A stretch of 64,000 bases of DNA from Acinetobacter sp. P8-3-8 (GTDB lineage Bacteria; Pseudomonadota; Gammaproteobacteria; Pseudomonadales; Moraxellaceae), in assembly GCF_000214135.1 (NCBI RefSeq), contig NZ_AFIE01000012.1, positions 16,934 through 80,933 of the forward strand, in the 5' to 3' direction. The position numbers were made by a program, and so were the translations under genes. Under the pieces are notes generated by a model. It was not told where the DNA came from and searched no databases. It worked only from the letters and a program-made list of their open reading frames with translations. Positions 27,254 to 36,114 of the stretch are shown here, piece by piece; position 1 is the stretch's first letter, and every line of letters begins with the position of its first letter.

Positions 27254-28393
27254 ATGAATATGTCGGTGAATTTTCCAAACAGTAAGTCAAAACATTTAAG
27301 CCCAGAACAAACAGCAGAATTTGGTCGCCGTGTCGATGAAATCCGTCGTGAAGTCATGGAGAGCTTAGGTGAACAAGATGCCAAATACATTTATAAAATT
27401 CGTAATTTTGTACGTTATAGCGAAATTGTTTCACGTGGAGCGTTAATGTTTGGTGGTTGGATTCCACCTGTTTGGGTATTTGGTACAGCATTATTGGGTA
27501 TTTCCAAAATTGTGGAAAATATGGAATTGGGTCATAACGTAATGCATGGTCAGTTTGACTGGTTGAATGATCCAAGTCTAAACGGTGCAAATTATGATTG
27601 GGATACCATGTCTACTGGGGATGATTGGAAATATACACATAATTATATCCATCATACCTATACCAATATTATCGGAAAAGACCATGATGTCGGTTATGGT
27701 TTATTACGAGTAAGCGAATCTCAAAAATGGGAACCTCGTTTTCTTTTGAATATTCCTTTAGCGATTCAATTAATGGTGTTTTTTGAATGGTATGTCGGCG
27801 TTCAAAACTTACATTTGGAAGATGCTTTAGTCTATAAAACCAAGACTTGGAAACAAGTGTGGGCTGATGCGACTAAATTCCGTAAAAAAGCACGCCGTCA
27901 GATTTTAAAAGATTATGTGTTTTTTCCAGTGATTGCAGGGCCGAATGCGTTGCCTGTTTTAGCAGGAAATGCGGTTGCCAATGTTATTCGTAGTTTGTGG
28001 TCATCTGCGGTGATTTTTAATGGTCACTTTACTGAAGATGCTGAAACTTTTGAAGCAGATAATACTGAGAATGAAACACGTGCTGAATGGTATTTACGTC
28101 AGATTCGTGGTTCGAGTAATTTCACAGGTACAGATTGGTTGCACATTTTGAGTGGAAATTTAAGCCATCAAATTGAGCATCATTTATTCCCTGATATGCC
28201 TGCCAATCGTTATTCTGAAGTTGCACCTAAAATCAAAGCTTTATGTGATGAATATGGTATCAATTATAATGAAGCGAACTTTTTCCAACAGTTTTGGAGT
28301 GTATGGGTACGTTTGGCGAAGTGTTCTTTACCTAATAATTTGACGTCTACGATTACGCATTCTTTGCAAAAGGTGAAGGGGATTTTTGCTTAA
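27254..28393 (+). CDS. desB: Membrane fatty-acid (acyl-CoA) desaturase (DesB-like)
   Basis: A 379-residue integral membrane di-iron enzyme. All three histidine boxes are present: HNVMH (94-98), HNYIHH (129-134) and HQIEHH near residue 303, with hydrophobic segments between. It is expected to introduce a double bond into acyl chains for membrane fluidity. The ATG at 27254 has AGGAGA seven bases upstream; an alternative at 27230 lacks one. It is probably cotranscribed with desC. A terminator-like hairpin follows about 60 bp downstream. Confidence 0.9.
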   Translation: MNMSVNFPNSKSKHLSPEQTAEFGRRVDEIRREVMESLGEQDAKYIYKIRNFVRYSEIVSRGALMFGGWIPPVWVFGTALLGISKIVENMELGHNVMHGQFDWLNDPSLNGANYDWDTMSTGDDWKYTHNYIHHTYTNIIGKDHDVGYGLLRVSESQKWEPRFLLNIPLAIQLMVFFEWYVGVQNLHLEDALVYKTKTWKQVWADATKFRKKARRQILKDYVFFPVIAGPNALPVLAGNAVANVIRSLWSSAVIFNGHFTEDAETFEADNTENETRAEWYLRQIRGSSNFTGTDWLHILSGNLSHQIEHHLFPDMPANRYSEVAPKIKALCDEYGINYNEANFFQQFWSVWVRLAKCSLPNNLTSTITHSLQKVKGIFA

Positions 28394-28451
28394 AGAGTGT
28401 TGAGTTGGTTGTTGCATTAGACCAATTTAGATTGTGAAATATAATCAGAAA

Positions 28452-28487
28452 TTAAGGAGCCCAATTTATGCAAATTGGGTTCCTTAA
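28452..28487. terminator. Terminator-like hairpin after desB
   Basis: A 16-bp stem (28452-28467 with 28472-28487, one G-T pair) around ATGC. T-tracts are weak, so termination may be partial. It separates desB from the convergent gene at 28531. Confidence 0.6.
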
Positions 28488-28530
28488 TATTCACAACATA
28501 TTGATTTTGAATTTTTAATAAAAACATATG

Positions 28531-29058
28531 TTAAATGGACGGCTGATTCCAAATTTCATCTAATCTTTTTAAATCATTATAGGCTTGTTCAAACTCAATA
28601 TAATTAAATGTTAGTATTGGTGCAGAAATAGGGTTTTCCCATATAACAGATGTTACAACATCATGTGTATTTCCACATGCTAATCCAAATCGAGTCCATT
28701 GCACGTTAGAATCAGTAACAACTTGTTCAACCATGATAACGCTACATATAAGATCTAAATCATCAGAGCAGATTAAAAGAGGTACAACAGTAGAAACTGC
28801 ACCATATTCAGAAGATTTTGGTTCAAGGAGTTTCCAAGCATTACTTAGCGAATGGTTATTCTCAAAATTATATAACCACCCCTGTGCTGGGACTAAATTG
28901 TCAGTTCTATCAATAATATTCGTATTTCCATTTATCCATAAGTTTAGTGGAACACCGTCAATTAGAAGTATAGGAAATGGTTTTGAGTTTCCATTTGCAT
29001 CCTGAATACAAGCATTGATTGGATGTTCTCTCAAAAAAATAGCTGAAATGGAGTTCAT
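28531..29058 (-). CDS. Hypothetical cytoplasmic protein (175 aa) in accessory islet
   Basis: I do not recognise the family. It is a soluble, acidic protein with no signal peptide or membrane segment, with blocks such as PFPILLIDGVPLNLWINGN and ARFGLACGN-like text (exactly TRFGLACGN). Base composition is slightly more A+T-rich than the flanking core genes. It is the last of four minus-strand genes placed between desB and rph, after a PAAR protein and a toxin-antitoxin pair. A role as an immunity protein is conceivable from size and context but is not shown. Confidence 0.6.
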   Translation of the reverse strand: MNSISAIFLREHPINACIQDANGNSKPFPILLIDGVPLNLWINGNTNIIDRTDNLVPAQGWLYNFENNHSLSNAWKLLEPKSSEYGAVSTVVPLLICSDDLDLICSVIMVEQVVTDSNVQWTRFGLACGNTHDVVTSVIWENPISAPILTFNYIEFEQAYNDLKRLDEIWNQPSI

Positions 29059-29121
29059 ATATTTATTAACTACTTTGATTACTTAAAATTTACGTAATTG
29101 GAGGGGACTAAACATAAAGCT

Positions 29122-29394
29122 TTAAATTAGGCTTGGATATGTGTCTAAAATTCGAATGAGTGTTGCGGCTGGTCCAGTTGGGTAGCGTCTACCTTGTTCC
29201 CAATTCTGAAGTGTACGAGGGCTAATATGCAAACGTGCAGCGAATTCAGTTTGACTCAAACCTGTTTTTTCACGTACTTCTTTAATATCAGGCAACTCAA
29301 GTTTTGTTACCTGACTTGCTTGAATATCTTCACGTTTAATTGCACCAGCTTCTTTAATTGAAGAAACTAGGTCATCAAATAAATTATTGTCCAT
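29122..29394 (-). CDS. Antitoxin, XRE-type (NadS/HigA2-like)
   Basis: A 90-residue DNA-binding antitoxin. The C-terminal helix-turn-helix reads VREKTGLSQTEFAARLHISP followed by RTLQNWEQGRRYPTGPA, the classic HigA/NadS pattern. The N-terminal 40 residues should bind the toxin. It overlaps the toxin gene by 11 bp and follows it, the order of HigBA-type systems. It should neutralise the toxin and repress the operon. Confidence 0.88.
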   Translation of the reverse strand: MDNNLFDDLVSSIKEAGAIKREDIQASQVTKLELPDIKEVREKTGLSQTEFAARLHISPRTLQNWEQGRRYPTGPAATLIRILDTYPSLI

Positions 29395-29707
29395 GAAGCT
29401 GTTCCTTCACTAATTGGCGCAGAATTGCGGTTTCTTTATCTGTAAGATTGTCTTTAATCGACTTAGGGTAAGCTACTAAGAAAAAGATTTGTTCATCAGC
29501 TGAAATCCAATAATAGATTACACGGATACCACCACTTTTTCCTTTATGACCTTGAGCACAGCGTATTTTGCGTATTCCACCACTATTTTTAATAACAACA
29601 CCTTTATCAGGTTTTATCACAAGATCGTGTTGTAACTGACGATATTCCTCATCAGTGACAAGTTCTTTGATTTGTTTAGTAAAAATACTAGTTTCAATAA
29701 ATAGCAT
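29384..29707 (-). CDS. Toxin, RelE/HigB2-like mRNA interferase
   Basis: A 107-residue protein of the RelE/ParE superfamily. It shows EYRQLQHDLVIKPDKGVVIK, IRKIRCAQGHKGKSGGIRVIYYW and FLVAYPKSIKDNLTDKE, matching HigB-2-type toxins that cleave mRNA on the ribosome. Conserved basic residues (KIR, the KGKSGG loop, Arg before VIYYW) are present, so it looks intact. Paired with the overlapping antitoxin gene downstream. Confidence 0.88.
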   Translation of the reverse strand: MLFIETSIFTKQIKELVTDEEYRQLQHDLVIKPDKGVVIKNSGGIRKIRCAQGHKGKSGGIRVIYYWISADEQIFFLVAYPKSIKDNLTDKETAILRQLVKEQLHGQ

Positions 29708-29858
29708 AATTTAAAATACGCCATTGGCGTATAAAAGAGTATAACAATCTGATCATAAAATAGCGAGAGCCTTAGATGTTATGATGCGTATCTCATAAGT
29801 TTGGTTGATCTATAAATTTATGGATTAAAGCTACGTTCTTTAAATGAGAAAGAAATCT

Positions 29859-30131
29859 TCATCCCTGATTATCCATAACCACAAGATTAGAAATTTTTAA
29901 AAATTTTGCCCCACACGTTGAAGTATCATCCGCAACGATGACGCTTTTACCATTTACAGTAATAAAACCTCGGTTAGAGGCAATCGCTTTGGACTGGATT
30001 TGGCATTTAGGGCAATAGTGCGTCATCCCATCGAGATGCACTGCTTTACCTTCAACGATATAAGAAGAATCACCTAAAAGGATGATCCCACCATGATCTG
30101 TTTTACAGCCGACAGTAATAAATGCTTTCAT
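29859..30131 (-). CDS. PAAR-domain protein
   Basis: A 90-residue protein consisting of a single PAAR repeat domain with regularly spaced Gly, His and Cys (GCKTDHGGIILLG, THYCPKCQIQ, STCGAKF). These proteins cap the VgrG spike of type VI secretion systems, bind a metal at the tip and carry effectors. No vgrG or other secretion gene is nearby, so this is an orphan copy. There is no C-terminal toxin fusion. A cargo effector would have to be separate. Confidence 0.82.
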   Translation of the reverse strand: MKAFITVGCKTDHGGIILLGDSSYIVEGKAVHLDGMTHYCPKCQIQSKAIASNRGFITVNGKSVIVADDTSTCGAKFLKISNLVVMDNQG

Positions 30132-30369
30132 TGTTATTGTTTACTTTTAATTAATAATCTTTGTATTAAAACATAATAAACTATCGAAGCACAAACGTTA
30201 CAACCTTATTCATTTATTCTTGATAATAAGTCACTGAAAATGTGGTGGTAACAGTGATGTGTGAGGTGCTTTATTCTCATCAGATCGCGTTGAGTCAGTA
30301 AAACTGCTGAATACACTCAGCCTCTATTCTAAAAACACCATCTTGTAACAAAACCAAATCGATTGCTTC

Positions 30370-30378
30370 TGCTATACT
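30370..30378 (+). promoter_or_regulatory. Possible extended -10 promoter of rph
   Basis: TGCTATACT (TGn plus TATACT at 30373-30378) lies 37 bp before the rph start. No good -35 is placed at the usual distance. The rest of the gap 30132-30369 holds nothing I recognise. Confidence 0.35.
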
Positions 30379-30414
30379 AATGCGCAATATTTTTAAATCC
30401 CATAAGGACAAACT

Positions 30415-31131
30415 ATGCGTATCGACCAACGTGCATTAGATCAATTACGTGATGTTAAAATTACCCGTAACTACACACGTTATGCGGAAGGTTCAGTATT
30501 GGTTGAATTTGGTCATACAAAAGTGCTGTGTACTGCAAGTATTGACAATTCAGTACCACGTTTCCTCAAAGGTCAGGGACAAGGTTGGGTAACTGCTGAA
30601 TACGGTATGTTGCCACGATCTACACATACACGTAGTGACCGTGAAGCAGCACGTGGTAAACAATCTGGTCGTACACAAGAAATCCAACGTTTAATTGGTC
30701 GTAGCCTACGTGCAATGGTGGATTTAAAAAAATTAGGTGAAAACACCATTACCATCGACTGTGACGTGATCCAAGCAGATGGCGGTACACGTACTGCGGC
30801 GATTACAGGTGCAGCAGTTGCATTAATCGATGCAATGAATGTACTGCTAGAGAAAAAGAAAATTAAACATGATCCATTAAAAGGTTTAGTTGCTGCGATT
30901 TCAGTCGGAATTTTTGAAGACGAAGTATTACTTGATTTGTGCTATGAAGAAGATTCTAACTGCCAAACTGATTTGAATGTTGTGATGACACAAGCAGGTG
31001 AATTTATTGAAATTCAAGGAACTGCGGAAGAAAAACCATTTACACGTGCGCAATCAAATGCAATGCTTGAAATGGCGGAAAAAGGTATTCAAGAATTAGT
31101 GAAAAAACAAAAGGAAGCACTTGGTTGGTAA
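30415..31131 (+). CDS. rph: Ribonuclease PH
   Basis: Phosphorolytic 3'-5' exoribonuclease that trims tRNA 3' ends. The 238 residues start [20 protein letters not shown] and include [46 protein letters not shown] and [18 protein letters not shown], all canonical for RNase PH. Length is normal. An intrinsic terminator follows 26 bp after the stop. Confidence 0.97.
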   Translation: MRIDQRALDQLRDVKITRNYTRYAEGSVLVEFGHTKVLCTASIDNSVPRFLKGQGQGWVTAEYGMLPRSTHTRSDREAARGKQSGRTQEIQRLIGRSLRAMVDLKKLGENTITIDCDVIQADGGTRTAAITGAAVALIDAMNVLLEKKKIKHDPLKGLVAAISVGIFEDEVLLDLCYEEDSNCQTDLNVVMTQAGEFIEIQGTAEEKPFTRAQSNAMLEMAEKGIQELVKKQKEALGW

Positions 31132-31157
31132 TACAAAAGCCAATTTAAGCTGTGATC

Positions 31158-31182
31158 AAACGCACTCTCGAGTGCGTTTTTT
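31158..31182 (+). terminator. Terminator of rph
   Basis: AAACGCACT-CTCG-AGTGCGTTT (31158-31179) followed by T residues. The stretch 31183-31482 beyond it holds no recognisable feature. Confidence 0.85.
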
Positions 31183-31482
31183 ATTTGGAAAATAATGGTG
31201 AATCGGAAAGGGAAGTGGGTAAATACGGTTGAATTATTCGATGGACTTTTTCTTATTTTCTTCTATTTACAAACGTATGTCATAGGCGAGGGTTAGGAAA
31301 TTAACATCATAATGATAACAGCACTTGCATGATGTCACCCATTTAAGTTTCGGGTCATGTAATGTGCATACGAGATACAAAACTCGCCAAAAGCCCTAGT
31401 CATTTTAATACAACATCTTCAAACCATGTGATAGTAGGTCAATTAAGCTATTTGAAATTTCAAAACAAGCTTGGGTATAAAC

Positions 31483-31647
31483 ATGCAAATATTAATTTTT
31501 CTTTTTGCCATGATCACTTTTGTATTAATGGCCAGTGATCCACGTTTAGATCGACTGGATCAACGAGATGTAACCGCGCAAAATGACCAAAAGATAGAAC
31601 ATGTTCAATATGATTCAGTAAAAGATGACTCCGAAAAATCGACTTGA
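31483..31647 (+). CDS. Possible small membrane or secreted peptide (54 aa)
   Basis: A 54-codon frame starting MQILIFLFAMITFVLMASDP, a single hydrophobic helix followed by a charged tail ending DSEKST. The layout is that of a single-pass or secreted microprotein. The ribosome site is weak. A promoter-like TTGAAA / TATAAA pair (31452-31457 and 31476-31481) falls directly before the ATG, which would leave almost no leader; translation might then start at the internal ATG at 31510. It ends 13 bp before the convergent LTA-synthase-like gene. No homolog recognised. Confidence 0.4.
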   Translation: MQILIFLFAMITFVLMASDPRLDRLDQRDVTAQNDQKIEHVQYDSVKDDSEKST

Positions 31648-31660
31648 ACTGTATTATGAG

Positions 31661-33538
31661 TTAGCTCTCAGCTTTAGCTTGTAATAATTGATAAGTAAAA
31701 TTCTTCCCATTTAACACATCCATATTCATGTCTTTATATTGTTTAAGAATTTCAGCTGAGTTGGAATCACAAGACTTCTGCGGTTCAATACCCGTTTGAT
31801 GAACTGTTTTATAGCAAGAATTTACTTTATCAATAAAATGATAATAAGGTGAAAGCGGTACATGGGCTGCTTCTAAAACTTTAGGCGCTAAGAAGTGTGC
31901 AGCAACAAATGACCCTTGAAATTGTTTTTTATCAATCGGGAAGTTTGCCCAAACAGCTAAAGGTGTTTCAAAGAAACGCACATCTTTTTTCTCAGTTTTT
32001 TCTTGCTCAGACTTGAAGAAACCATATTCATCATAAACTTTTTGCAAGTTTGGTAAATGGTCTCCGAAGAAAATCACAATGGTTGGGCGATCGAGTTGTT
32101 TTACATTTTCAATTAAGGTTTTGAATTTATCATCGGCACGTTGCATACCTGTTAAATAGGTATTGAGCGCACGTTTACTATTCTCACTGACACCCTTTTT
32201 ATTGATTTTAAAGTGATCTTTACCAAAACGATCATCACTGTACATCGGATGGTTTTCAACACTAATCGCATAAATAAACTGAGGTTTATCGGTATTTTTG
32301 AGCTGATTTTCAATGCTGTTATAAATTAAATCATCGGTCGCCCAACCTGCAGCATTGATGTATTTCGCACGATCAGCCATGTTGATCATATTTTCAATTG
32401 AGGTAAAACGGTTAAAACCTAAGTTGTTATAAACAGCGCTACGGTTATAAAAATATTTTCCGTTATTGTGCATCGCTGTCGTTTCATAGCCTAAGCTATT
32501 TAAATACATGGGTAATGAATAGGTTGGACGCTTTAATTTAGACACATAAGCCAACTCATTATGATTTAAATAAGTATTTAAACTGGTCAAAACTTCAAAT
32601 TCAACATTGGCTGTACCACCACCAAAACTTGGCGATAGCAATGTGGAAACCTGATTTTTATTGATAGTTGGTGTGATATTTCGTGGAATGCTTTTATCAA
32701 GTTGCGTTGCATCCCAATGTGATTCACTCATCACAAAGACAATATTGGGTAATGGTTGTGGTTCAACAGTTTCTTTACTGGCAATCGTGGTCTGTTCTGT
32801 AATCGGAGTATTATTTTCAGTTGGCTGATAGAATGTAGCGACTTCTTGCTCAGGAATCACTTCAGTTTGAAAAATTTGATTATTCAAACTGTCCACAGAT
32901 TTTGAAAAGAAAAAGGTCGAAAAACCCAAATATTTAATGGTTAAATGATCACCAATCCAATCACCACGGGTATTGGGTAAATATTGTGTATATTGACAAA
33001 TTGAACCTTTTTTAGCGTTGGCACAAGACTCGCTAAAGTTATTTGTAAAATTAGCCGTAATAAAAAATCCAAGAATCGCCACTGACAAAATACTGTTAGC
33101 AAGCAATAAAGATTTCGTACCTAATTTTTCTTTTTTATAAATAAAGGCAAAGAGCGCAATAAAAACTGCAATACTGGCAAATACAGTGATCTTTAAAAAA
33201 ATTGGGGAAGCAATAAAGGTTTCTTTAAACAGTAAAAAATCACTTGGAACCAAACTTGCGGAAAGATATTGTTCTTTTTTGATATTGATAAAGGTCAGTA
33301 AGAAAATAATGAACTGACTCAATAATATAGTGGCAAATGTCTTTCTTAAAATTAAATAAAATAAGCTGATAAAAGCATAATTCAATAAAATTGAAAAACC
33401 ATATTTAAATAAACGCGGCTTTAAATAGATGTCACGTAATTGAAAGAAACGCGTGATATCTTCTTGGTATAAGAAAAAAGCAAATACAGATAAAAAAGCG
33501 ACAAGTAAAAACAGCACTTGTTGTTTCAAAGTCTTCAT
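31661..33538 (-). CDS. LTA synthase-family / phosphoglycerol transferase-like membrane enzyme
   Basis: A 625-residue protein with four to five N-terminal membrane helices (to about residue 170) and a large periplasmic sulfatase-fold domain from about residue 265. Family residues are visible: NIVFVMSESHWDA (metal-binding Glu), FGGGTANVEFEVLT with the likely nucleophile Thr, and VIFFGDHLPNL (Asp-His metal ligands). Relatives include LtaS, OpgB and phosphoethanolamine transferases. In a Gram-negative it probably modifies periplasmic glucans or envelope glycans with phosphoglycerol or a similar group. The exact acceptor is unknown. Confidence 0.85.
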   Translation of the reverse strand: MKTLKQQVLFLLVAFLSVFAFFLYQEDITRFFQLRDIYLKPRLFKYGFSILLNYAFISLFYLILRKTFATILLSQFIIFLLTFINIKKEQYLSASLVPSDFLLFKETFIASPIFLKITVFASIAVFIALFAFIYKKEKLGTKSLLLANSILSVAILGFFITANFTNNFSESCANAKKGSICQYTQYLPNTRGDWIGDHLTIKYLGFSTFFFSKSVDSLNNQIFQTEVIPEQEVATFYQPTENNTPITEQTTIASKETVEPQPLPNIVFVMSESHWDATQLDKSIPRNITPTINKNQVSTLLSPSFGGGTANVEFEVLTSLNTYLNHNELAYVSKLKRPTYSLPMYLNSLGYETTAMHNNGKYFYNRSAVYNNLGFNRFTSIENMINMADRAKYINAAGWATDDLIYNSIENQLKNTDKPQFIYAISVENHPMYSDDRFGKDHFKINKKGVSENSKRALNTYLTGMQRADDKFKTLIENVKQLDRPTIVIFFGDHLPNLQKVYDEYGFFKSEQEKTEKKDVRFFETPLAVWANFPIDKKQFQGSFVAAHFLAPKVLEAAHVPLSPYYHFIDKVNSCYKTVHQTGIEPQKSCDSNSAEILKQYKDMNMDVLNGKNFTYQLLQAKAES

Positions 33539-33724
33539 TGGCTTAATTTCAGGGGTGATTTGGAATGGACAATGATTATAGGCTGATTAGTGCGGTTTTT
33601 CTATGTATGTGTTGCTTATTTTGTAAGCAATATTGATTAAAAATTTCAAAAAATGTAAAACTTGAAAATCAGAACATTCAATTATACAAAGCAATAAAAC
33701 ATAAGCTATTCAAAATATAAATCA

Positions 33725-33758
33725 ATCCCTCAAAGAATCACTTGATTCCTTGAGGGAT
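33725..33758 (-). terminator. Terminator of the DUF2135/TPR-like gene
   Basis: A 15-bp stem with one mismatch (33725-33739 with 33744-33758), just past the stop at 33764. The T-tract is better on the plus side, so it may act in both directions. Confidence 0.65.
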
Positions 33759-33763
33759 ATTTT

Positions 33764-34927
33764 TTAATGGCTTACACGTTGAATTGCTTCATCATAGCTT
33801 GGGCTAGGTTTATATTGATTTGCCAATTGATAATGCTGTTTTGCTTGGACATAGTCTTGATTATTCTCATAAATTTTGCCGATATTATAATGAGAATAGG
33901 CTTTGGTATTGTTATTACTTGCAAGGGCAATCGCTTTTTGGTTTGCCCAAAGCGCCTCAGATGAGCGATTCAATTTTTGATAAGCGACCGCAAGATTACT
34001 GTAGGTTTGTCCTACATTTGGATTGTAATCGATAGACTGTTGATAAAGCATAGCTGCTTGTTCAAACAGATTGGCTTTATATGCTTTATCTGCTTTTAAA
34101 TTTAATGCCTTAGCACGATTTTGTGCATCCGCTGAAACAGGAACAATATTTACACGGGTACTTTGGTTTTGATAATTGGAGACGCTTGAACCAATTTGAC
34201 TTGCACCGACGGTTGTTCCTGAAATACGGTTAATATCTTGGATTTCGCCCTCGGGACTGATTCGAAATACAGTCCATAAATTTCCTGTCTTAGTTGTGGG
34301 TACATAATAAGATCGAATCAGTGATTCACCTGCATAGACCATCACTTTGGCTTGGCTATTGGATAAGCTATTGGTATTTGGTCGTTCACGATTCGAATAG
34401 TCATGCACAGAATAGACGTAGTATTGTCCATCCAGTTTCTTATCAATGGTGACGGTTTCAGGGCCATAAGAATCAACATCATCGACATCTAAATTGGCAG
34501 CTAAACCTTGTTTATTGTCCCAATAAATATGCTGATTTTTATAACTTAAATGTGAGTCTAGGTCTAAAGGATTTTTGCTCCAATTCAGTACGATACGCAT
34601 ACTGTCTAAGTCTTTAAGTACAGGACTTAGCGCATAGGTCATACCATCACATGGGCATTTTGCAACGAGGGTTGAATAGCCGGATTTTTTGATGATTAAT
34701 AAATTATCCGCACCATCAGCACTATTCCCATCAACAGTGGTACGACCATTTGCATTGGTGGTATTCGATGCAGATCGTTCACCATTTTTTTGTAGAATGA
34801 CTTCTGCATTGGCAATATTTTGGTCTTTCACCGTTGCACTAAGTACATGCACATCGATATTCTCTGCATAACTCATGCTTGGAATAAGTAGACCCAATAT
34901 TGATGAATATAAAAGTTGTTTTTTCAT
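33764..34927 (-). CDS. Exported DUF2135-like protein with C-terminal TPR repeats
   Basis: A 387-residue periplasmic protein. It has a signal peptide ending YAE, then a carboxypeptidase-regulatory-like beta domain (about 25-95), then a segment resembling DUF2135/YfaP (RIVLNWSKNPLDLDSHLSY, YYVYSVHDYSNRE), and about three TPR units at the end (ANLFEQAAMLYQQSIDYNPN and following). The ATG at 34927 has AAAGAGA upstream and gives the signal peptide; the frame is open to 34987. The role is unknown; such proteins often scaffold envelope complexes. The neighbouring sulfatase-fold enzyme reads in the same direction 226 bp downstream. Confidence 0.75.
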   Translation of the reverse strand: MKKQLLYSSILGLLIPSMSYAENIDVHVLSATVKDQNIANAEVILQKNGERSASNTTNANGRTTVDGNSADGADNLLIIKKSGYSTLVAKCPCDGMTYALSPVLKDLDSMRIVLNWSKNPLDLDSHLSYKNQHIYWDNKQGLAANLDVDDVDSYGPETVTIDKKLDGQYYVYSVHDYSNRERPNTNSLSNSQAKVMVYAGESLIRSYYVPTTKTGNLWTVFRISPEGEIQDINRISGTTVGASQIGSSVSNYQNQSTRVNIVPVSADAQNRAKALNLKADKAYKANLFEQAAMLYQQSIDYNPNVGQTYSNLAVAYQKLNRSSEALWANQKAIALASNNNTKAYSHYNIGKIYENNQDYVQAKQHYQLANQYKPSPSYDEAIQRVSH

Positions 34928-35038
34928 GTTGTGTCTCTTTTTATCTGTTGAAGATATTTTGATGATTCTATAAAGATTTTTGAACAAAATGAGCGAATTG
35001 TATAATTATTCATCGTTATGTTTTGTAAGAACAATAAA

Positions 35039-35065
35039 AAAGCAGTGATGATTCACTGCTTTTAA
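35039..35065 (-). terminator. Terminator of nadC
   Basis: AAAGCAGTGA (35039-35048) and TCACTGCTTT (35053-35062) form a 10-bp stem around TGAT. The minus strand continues into T residues. It is 24 bp beyond the nadC stop. Confidence 0.85.
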
Positions 35066-35085
35066 ATACGATGATCTATCTGAAC

Positions 35086-35931
35086 TTAGGCATTGAAACG
35101 CATAGATAAATCAACTGCTTTTACATCTTTGGTGAGTACACCCATTGAGATATAGTCCACACCTGTTTTTGCTACTTCAGCTAAATTATCAAGGGTAATA
35201 TTGCCTGAAGCTTCTAGTTTGCAACGACCTGCAACGTGTTTAACCGCATCGATCATTTGTTGTTGGCTGAAATTATCCAACATCACAATATCTGCTTTTG
35301 CTTCAATCGCTTGGTTCAGTTCATCCCAAGTTTCGACTTCAACTTCAACAGGTTTACCCGGTGCAATTTGATGTGCTTTGGCAATCGCTTGTGCAATCCC
35401 ACCCGCTGCCATGATGTGGTTTTCTTTAATTAAAAAGGCATCGAATAAACCTAAACGATGGTTTTGACCGCCACCCACAGCGACAGCATATTTTTGTGCA
35501 ATACGTAAACCCGGTAAAGTTTTGCGGGTATCGAGTAGTTTAGTTGTTGTACCTTCAAGGTATTTCACATACTCAGCAGTTTTAGTCGCCACAGCCGATA
35601 AAGTTTGTACAAAATTTAATGCAGGACGTTCAACCGTGAGCAAACTACGTGCAGAACCAGCGAGTTTATAAATGGTTTCATTGGCTTTGACTAAATCGCC
35701 ATCATTTTTTAACCATGTAATTTGTACCGATGGATCATAGGCTTGAATCAGTGCGTTCACCCACGGTTGACCAGCAAGGATCATATCTTCACGAGTGATA
35801 ATGGTCGCAGTGGCTTGTTCATCTTCAGGTGTAAGTAGGGCGGTAATGTCCCCGTCACCGATATCTTCTTGAAGTGCCTGTTGGATATTCATTTGAATCG
35901 ATTGTTCAAGCAACGCTTTCGAAATGCTCAT
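35086..35931 (-). CDS. nadC: Nicotinate-nucleotide pyrophosphorylase (carboxylating)
   Basis: Quinolinate phosphoribosyltransferase, which makes nicotinate mononucleotide in de novo NAD synthesis. The 281 residues contain the family motifs EDIGDGDITA, LLTVERPALNFVQTLSAVAT, LLDTRKTLPGLR, YAVAVGGGQNHRLGLFDAFLIKENH (split here by position only) and the C-terminal VDYISMGVLTKDVKAVDLSM. Normal length. Single gene, divergent from ampD, as in many gammaproteobacteria. Confidence 0.97.
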   Translation of the reverse strand: MSISKALLEQSIQMNIQQALQEDIGDGDITALLTPEDEQATATIITREDMILAGQPWVNALIQAYDPSVQITWLKNDGDLVKANETIYKLAGSARSLLTVERPALNFVQTLSAVATKTAEYVKYLEGTTTKLLDTRKTLPGLRIAQKYAVAVGGGQNHRLGLFDAFLIKENHIMAAGGIAQAIAKAHQIAPGKPVEVEVETWDELNQAIEAKADIVMLDNFSQQQMIDAVKHVAGRCKLEASGNITLDNLAEVAKTGVDYISMGVLTKDVKAVDLSMRFNA

Positions 35932-36114
35932 GGAAATCCCTTTCGGTCCATTTTAAAATTTGTGCGATATATTAGCATTGTCATTGCAAGTTTGAAGAAG
36001 TTTTTATTTTATACAGATCGGAGTACACTAAAATATCAACGCTATTGAATGAAAATATTCACATTAACATTGAATAGATACATCGAAAATAGAACTGTCC
36101 TTTAGGAATGACAC

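Noticed and set aside
29859-30131. PAAR gene as part of a local type VI secretion cluster
   Set aside because: No vgrG, hcp or tss gene lies nearby, so only an orphan PAAR can be supported.
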